Assembly: GCA_035551935.1 (NCBI GenBank)
Contig: DASZMJ010000042.1
Span: 1 to 21,299 of the forward strand
Direction: 5' to 3'
From: DASZMJ01 sp035551935
GTDB lineage: Bacteria; Planctomycetota; Planctomycetia; Isosphaerales; Isosphaeraceae
Length of the DNA stretch: 21,299 nucleotides
Every line of letters begins with the position of its first letter. Within the stretch, counting starts at the first letter, position 1. Shown piece by piece: positions 15,078 to 21,299 of this stretch. The position numbers were made by a program, and so were the translations under genes. The notes under the pieces are model-generated. The model did no database searches. It was not told the DNA's origin and saw only the letters and a program-made list of their open reading frames with translations.

Positions 15078-16361
15078 TCAGCTCCCCCGCACCTCCGCGC
15101 CGTGCTCGTTCAGGAAGTCGAGGCAGCGGCGGGGCAGGCGGCAGTCGACGAGGACGCGGCCGTCGGTGAAGGTCTGGCGGCGGATCTGGGCGTGCTGCGC
15201 GAGGTAGGCGAGCACGCGGCCGTTGCCGGCGCCGGTCTCGACCTCGGCGTCGAGCGAGCGGTCGTGCAGCGCCTCGCGCACGGCCATCTCGAGCCGGTCG
15301 AGTCCCTCGCCCCTGGCGGCGCTGATGGCGACGGACTCGTGGTGGTGGGCGCGGAGGACGTCGAGGTACGAGCGGTCGGGCACCTTGTCGGCCTTGTTCA
15401 GGACGAGCAACGTCGGGTGGTCGGCCAGGCCGAGCTCGTCGAGCACGGCCTTGACGGCCTCGATCTGCTTCTCGGCCTCGGGGCTGGAGGCGTCGACGAC
15501 GTGGAGGAGCAAATCGGCCTGACGCGCCTCCTCGAGCGTCGCCTTGAACGAGGCGACCAGCGCGTGCGGCAGGTTGCGGATGAAGCCGACGGTGTCGGAG
15601 AGCAGGACGTGGCCGCCCCCCTGGAACTGCCAGCGCCGGGTGCGGGTGTCGAGGGTGGCGAAGAGCTTGTCCTCGACCAGCACGCCCGCGGCCGTCAGGG
15701 CGTTCATGAGGGTGCTCTTGCCGGCGTTGGTGTAGCCGACGAGCGACACCGTGGGCACGTCGCCGCGGCCGGCGACCTCGCGCTCCTTGCGGGCCTGGAC
15801 CTTGGCGAGCTTGGCCTTGAGGTCCTGGATGCGGTACGCGACGATCCGGCGGTCCTCCTCGAGCTGCTTCTCGCCGGGGCCTCGGACGCCGATCCCGCCC
15901 TTGTAGCGGGACAGGTGGGTCCACAACCGCTTCAGGCGCGGCAGGGCATATTCGAGCTGCGCCAACTCGACCTGGAGGTGCGCCTCGTGGGTGCGGGCCC
16001 GGGTGGCGAAGATGTCGAGGATGACCTCGGTGCGGTCGATGACCTTGACGCCGAGGATCTTCTCGAGGTTTCGCGTCTGGGCCGGGCCGAGGTCGTTGTC
16101 GAAAATGACCAGATCGGCCTCGTGCGCCTCGACGAGCTCCTTGAGCTCCTCGACCTTGCCCGAGCCGATGTAGGTGGTGATGTCGACCTGCGGCCGCTTC
16201 TGGGTCATGGTGCCGACGACCACCAGGCCGGCCGACTTGGCCAGGCCGCGGATCTCGTCGAGCGGGTCGTCGGGGTTGAAGGCCCCGTCGGGCAGGAGGA
16301 CCCCGACGAGGACCGCCTTCTCGCGGCGGCCGAGCGGTTCCGTACTCTTGAGTTGCGCCAA
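15078..16361 (-). CDS. hflX: GTPase HflX
   Basis: A 427-residue HflX, a ribosome-binding GTPase that splits stalled or heat-damaged 70S ribosomes. The N-terminal domain (13-195) has EKAVLVGVLL, the family signature TYIGSGKVEEL, FDNDLGPAQTRNLEK and the RYKGGIGVRGPGEKQLEEDR helix-loop. The G domain has G1 GYTNAGKST (209-217), G2 ATLDT (235-239), G3 DTVGF (256-260), G4 NKAD (322-325) and G5 SAA (347-349). A short C-terminal domain follows. The start is taken as TTG 16361, since the conserved core begins about 13 residues later and no ATG is available upstream of it; the nearest GGAGG is about 13 bases away, so the exact start is uncertain. It lies 121 bases downstream of the DUF1501 gene. Confidence 0.96.
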   Translation of the reverse strand: MAQLKSTEPLGRREKAVLVGVLLPDGAFNPDDPLDEIRGLAKSAGLVVVGTMTQKRPQVDITTYIGSGKVEELKELVEAHEADLVIFDNDLGPAQTRNLEKILGVKVIDRTEVILDIFATRARTHEAHLQVELAQLEYALPRLKRLWTHLSRYKGGIGVRGPGEKQLEEDRRIVAYRIQDLKAKLAKVQARKEREVAGRGDVPTVSLVGYTNAGKSTLMNALTAAGVLVEDKLFATLDTRTRRWQFQGGGHVLLSDTVGFIRNLPHALVASFKATLEEARQADLLLHVVDASSPEAEKQIEAVKAVLDELGLADHPTLLVLNKADKVPDRSYLDVLRAHHHESVAISAARGEGLDRLEMAVREALHDRSLDAEVETGAGNGRVLAYLAQHAQIRRQTFTDGRVLVDCRLPRRCLDFLNEHGAEVRGS

Positions 16362-16482
16362 GGTGGGCGTCGCCCTCCCGGTAAGAACAGACGTGAGCGG
16401 GCTTCCGGGCCCATCAGGGATTGTAGGAAGGCCCCTCGGGCCGAGTCAACAACCGATCAGAGCGGTGAGGAGGGTCGAAGGT

Positions 16483-17835
16483 TCAGACCAGCTCCGCGAT
16501 CGGCTCGCCGTCGTCGAGCAGGCGCAAGGGGCGGCCGCTGAAGTCGGGGAGGGACCAGGAGGGGTCGATGCCGAGGGCGTGATACAATGTGCCGAGGACG
16601 TTCTGGGCACCGAGCGGGCGGCTCTTGGGGCGCTCGCCCTTGCTGTCGGTGGCGCCGACGACCTGGCCGGTGCGGAGGCCGCCGCCGGCGAAGAGGGCGA
16701 AGCCGGCCTCGGGCCAGTGGTCGCGGCCCTCGACGTTGTTGACGCGCGGGGTCCGGCCGAACTCGCCCCAGACGAGCACCGCGACCTCGCGGTCGAGCCC
16801 GCGCTCGTGCAGGTCGGTGACCAGCGCGTGGATCGAGCGGTCGAGCAACGGGAGCTGCGACCGCAGGCCGGTGAAGATGTTGCCGGTGCCCGAGGTCGTC
16901 CCGTGGTAGTCCCACGTGCCGATCCGCATCGTCACCACCGAGACCCCCGCCTCGACGAGCCGACGCGCCAGCAGGAACTTCTCCGAGGGCCAGCCGACCG
17001 TCGGCTTCGGCTCATTCCCATAGATGTACTTGTCATCCTTCGAGCCGTACTTCGCGCGGACGCGCCCCGGCTCCTGGCCCAGGTCGAACGCGGCGCGGGC
17101 CCGGGGCGAGGTGATGATGTCGAGCGCCTGCGCGGTGAAGGCGTCGACGGCCTCGGCGTTGCCGAGCGCGTCGGCCTCGCGGCGGAGGCGGTCGAACGAG
17201 GCCATCAGGCCCTTGCGGTCGTCGAGCCGGCGCCGGCCGACCTCGGGCAAGAGGCCGAGGTGCTTGATTGCCTCGCCGCCGTAGAGGAACGGCCGGTACC
17301 CCTCGCCGACGTACTGCGGGTGCTCGAGCTCGGCGTGGTTGCCGTAATATTCATCGAGGCTTACGTAAGCAGGTAAGAGCCGGTCGCGGTCGCGCCTGTA
17401 GCGGCTGATGACCGAGCCGAACGCGGGCCGCCGCGCGGCCCTGGGGAAGCCGGTGTAGCACTCCTGGAGCTCGTGCTGCATCGGCTCGACGAACTGCACC
17501 GTGCGGACCAGCGCGAGCTTGTCGGCGACCTTCGCCTGCAAGGGGAAGAGTTCACAAAGATCAAGACCCGGCACGTTCGTCGCGATCGGCTTGAAGTCGC
17601 CCCGGACCTCGGGCGCGGCGTCGGGCTTGAGGTCATACATGTCGATATGACTCGGCCCGCCGGCCAGGCAGACCATGATGACCGCCCGCGTCGACGACCC
17701 CTGGCCGGCCGTCGCCCGCAACCGGAGGACGTCGGCCAGCGTGATCCCCCCCAGGCCCAGGGCCCCGACCCGGAGGAAGTCCCGCCGGCCGACCCGATCG
17801 CAGTGCCGCCGCGGCTCGTCCCAGAACGTCAGCAT
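16483..17835 (-). CDS. DUF1501 family protein with twin-arginine leader
   Basis: A 450-residue DUF1501 protein, a family of the alkaline phosphatase/sulfatase-like fold that is very abundant in planctomycetes. The N-terminus has a Tat-type leader, GRRDFLRVGALGLGGITL (16-33), so it is probably exported folded. The core follows: VIMVCLAGGPSHIDMYDLKP, then FPLQAKVADKLALVRTV, MQHELQECYTGFP, and VWGEFGRTPRVNN with GRDHWPEAGFALFAGGGLR near the C-terminus. This last block is the most conserved part of the family and carries likely metal ligands (Glu, Asp, His). A GAGGGGG lies about 8 bases before the ATG. These genes usually pair with a DUF1549/DUF1553 cytochrome-like gene, but none is adjacent here. 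The substrate is not known. Confidence 0.93.
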   Translation of the reverse strand: MLTFWDEPRRHCDRVGRRDFLRVGALGLGGITLADVLRLRATAGQGSSTRAVIMVCLAGGPSHIDMYDLKPDAAPEVRGDFKPIATNVPGLDLCELFPLQAKVADKLALVRTVQFVEPMQHELQECYTGFPRAARRPAFGSVISRYRRDRDRLLPAYVSLDEYYGNHAELEHPQYVGEGYRPFLYGGEAIKHLGLLPEVGRRRLDDRKGLMASFDRLRREADALGNAEAVDAFTAQALDIITSPRARAAFDLGQEPGRVRAKYGSKDDKYIYGNEPKPTVGWPSEKFLLARRLVEAGVSVVTMRIGTWDYHGTTSGTGNIFTGLRSQLPLLDRSIHALVTDLHERGLDREVAVLVWGEFGRTPRVNNVEGRDHWPEAGFALFAGGGLRTGQVVGATDSKGERPKSRPLGAQNVLGTLYHALGIDPSWSLPDFSGRPLRLLDDGEPIAELV

Positions 17836-17908
17836 CGACCGAACCCCCTCGACAGGACCAACTCATAGGGTTATTGCACATATCAACGAATGCACCGGAA
17901 ATCCTACG

Positions 17909-17942
17909 GCCTCGGCCGGGGGCTGTCAAGCCGGCCGGAGGC
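17909..17942 (-). terminator. Possible terminator hairpin after the kinase gene
   Basis: The arms 17909-17919 and 17931-17942 pair as GCCTCGGCCGG with CCGGCCGGAGGC (one bulge) around an 11-base loop. The stem begins 5 bases past the kinase stop at 17947. No T-tract follows on the minus strand. Confidence 0.45.
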
Positions 17943-17946
17943 GTGT

Positions 17947-20355
<2,409 letters not shown>

Positions 20356-20362
20356 GGCTTCG

Positions 20363-20369
20363 CCTCCCC
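20363..20369 (-). promoter_or_regulatory. Ribosome-binding site deciding the kinase TTG start
   Basis: On the minus strand this reads GGGGAGG and is placed 7 bases before TTG 20355. It falls between the sigma factor stop (20373-20375) and the kinase start. No ATG is available in this region, so the site argues for the TTG. Confidence 0.65.
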
Positions 20370-20372
20370 GGC

Positions 20373-20969
20373 TCAATCGCCGGGCAGGTCGCCGCCCATC
20401 GCCTCGAAGAGGCGGAGGCGGGCGGCCTGCCAGCGACGCTTGACGGTGCGCTCCGAGACGCCGAGCAACTCGGCGGCGTCGGCCTGCGCGAGCCCCTGGT
20501 ACCAGACGAGGTCGAAGACCGCGCGCTCGTCGTCGGGCAGGGCGGCGACCCGCTCGTGGAACTCGCCCCAGGCGGCCAGCCGCGCCGGCTCGAACGTCTC
20601 GTCGGCCGGCGCGGGGTCGGGGGCGTCGGGGTCGACCGACCCGTGATTGGCCCCGAGCCCCTGCGGGCCCGAGTAGCGGCGGGCCAGGTCGATCAGCTCG
20701 CGGCGGATGTTCAACGCCGCCAGCCGGAAGAACTCGACGGCCGAGCCCGGCGTCACCTCGCCGAGCGTCCGCAAGAGCCGGAGGCTCGCCGCCTGCCGGA
20801 CGTCGTCGGTCTGCTCCCAGCGCCGGACCCCCGGATAGCCGCGGAGCATCCGGTGCGCGAGGGCGTCGAGGCGATCGCCGGCTCGGGCGAGCAGCTCGCC
20901 CCTGGCCGACTCGTCCCCCTCGCGGAGCCGGCCGATCCAGCGCTCGATCTCTTCGGTCACGGCGGTCAT
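20373..20969 (-). CDS. ECF-type sigma factor paired with a Ser/Thr kinase
   Basis: A 198-residue sigma factor of the Sigma70_ECF type. Region 2 spans about 8-98 (IERWIGRLREGDESARGELL, then RRWEQTDDVRQAASLRLLRT and VEFFRLAALNIRRELIDLAR). A poorly conserved Asp/Pro linker runs 104-128. Region 4 spans about 135-190 with the helix-turn-helix LAQADAAELLGVSERTVKRR (160-179). ECF groups whose genes sit beside Ser/Thr kinases are described in planctomycetes, and phosphorylation rather than a classic anti-sigma is thought to control them. ATG 20969 is chosen because the core begins about 8 residues later; the frame stays open to 21269, but that stretch is low-complexity and runs into a palindromic repeat. 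The kinase gene follows after 17 bases. Confidence 0.93.
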   Translation of the reverse strand: MTAVTEEIERWIGRLREGDESARGELLARAGDRLDALAHRMLRGYPGVRRWEQTDDVRQAASLRLLRTLGEVTPGSAVEFFRLAALNIRRELIDLARRYSGPQGLGANHGSVDPDAPDPAPADETFEPARLAAWGEFHERVAALPDDERAVFDLVWYQGLAQADAAELLGVSERTVKRRWQAARLRLFEAMGGDLPGD

Positions 20970-21244
20970 GTCGCGGCCCACCCCTCGGCCCGGCCATCCC
21001 GCCCGTCCGGGCGCGGCCTCCAAACCATCATGCCCCATTGGTCGGTACGTGTCGATCCCCCACCTCCGCGATGCGATCGCCCCTCGCCCCCCGCATCGGC
21101 AATGCTTGCCCAACGTCTCCAATGCCCCGTTCGGTTCGTTCCGAATCGCCGCCCGGCGCCCGAAAACCTTGCCCGCTCGTCCCAAGGCCTCACTCCGCTC
21201 GTGGCTCATGTCCCCGGCACCGTGTCCCTCTCTTCGTAACCCGA
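20970..21244. promoter_or_regulatory. Upstream region of the ECF-kinase operon, no gene seen
   Basis: About 275 bases with no convincing gene on either strand. It should hold the promoter of the sigma-kinase operon on the minus strand. I see no confident -35/-10 pair. A GAGGGG lies about 11 bases before the sigma ATG, a weak ribosome-binding site. The long open frame continuing upstream of the sigma gene lacks conserved features. Confidence 0.4.
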
Positions 21245-21299
21245 AGCGCCAGCGAGGGTCTTCCTCCATCGATTCCTCAGGAAGACCCTCGCTGGCGCT
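21245..21299. repeat. Perfect palindromic repeat at window edge
   Basis: The arms 21245-21265 and 21279-21299 are a perfect 21-base inverted repeat with a 13-base loop. The word is AGCGCCAGCGAGGGTCTTCC-like. The right arm ends at the last base of the window, so the repeat may extend further. It differs from the palindromes at 9251 and 14972 and is probably another interspersed repeat family or a terminator for a gene beyond the window. Confidence 0.75.

Noticed and set aside
20356..20997. Upstream extension of the kinase frame through the sigma gene
   Set aside because: The extension is Arg/Pro/Gly-rich shadow sequence of the sigma factor; a good ribosome-binding site marks TTG 20355 instead.
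20970..21269. In-frame upstream extension of the ECF sigma gene
   Set aside because: The extra 100 residues show no conserved feature, and the first part is encoded by the edge palindrome. ATG 20969 fits the family length.

Overview
This is a GC-rich, gene-dense window that looks chromosomal and most likely comes from a planctomycete, probably of the Isosphaeraceae type. The phylum call is an inference from gene content. It rests on an ECF sigma factor directly upstream of a membrane Ser/Thr kinase, a DUF1559-like pseudopilin domain, a DUF1501 protein with a twin-arginine leader, two surface proteins with an N-terminal LExLEGR motif (one carrying a dockerin), two TolC-like proteins of planctomycete flavour, and frequent GTG/TTG starts. 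No rRNA, tRNA, CRISPR array, prophage or complete transposon was seen.

Layout. 1-132 is the 3' end of an unrecognised gene. 214-690 (+) is a small surface-type protein. 745-1922 (-) reads smpB, then a DUF433 antitoxin, then a DUF5615 PIN-like toxin. 2136-3641 (+) holds an exported methionine sulfoxide reductase A and a zinc-ribbon protein of unknown role. 3638-3780 is a short MITE-like element. 3790-6303 (-) is a long U32-family (RlhA-like) protein. 6549-8191 (+) is an ECF sigma factor overlapping a membrane anti-sigma-like protein whose outer part resembles a DUF1559 pseudopilin. 8314-9237 (+) is a dockerin-bearing surface protein. 9424-13013 (-) is a tandem pair of TolC-family outer-membrane proteins. 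13256-14965 (+) is an exported protein with four DUF11/CARDB-like repeats. 15078-16361 (-) is hflX. 16483-17835 (-) is a DUF1501 protein. 17947-20969 (-) is an ECF sigma factor plus a Ser/Thr kinase with a large helical C-terminal domain.

The main theme is envelope sensing and regulation: two separate ECF modules, one with an anti-sigma-like partner and one with a kinase, both with outward-facing domains of unusual type. Around them are envelope and secreted components (TolC pair, DUF11 protein, dockerin protein, DUF1501, exported MsrA) and translation or ribosome maintenance genes (smpB, hflX, U32 protein).

All four convergent gene junctions carry an inverted-repeat structure, each of different sequence. 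One is a simple terminator-like hairpin, one is MITE-like, and two look like interspersed palindromic repeats. A further perfect palindrome sits at the right edge of the window. No complete unknown defence or mobile system was found. The most unusual items are the anti-sigma/pseudopilin fusion, the kinase with a toroid-like sensor, and the MITE-like element.
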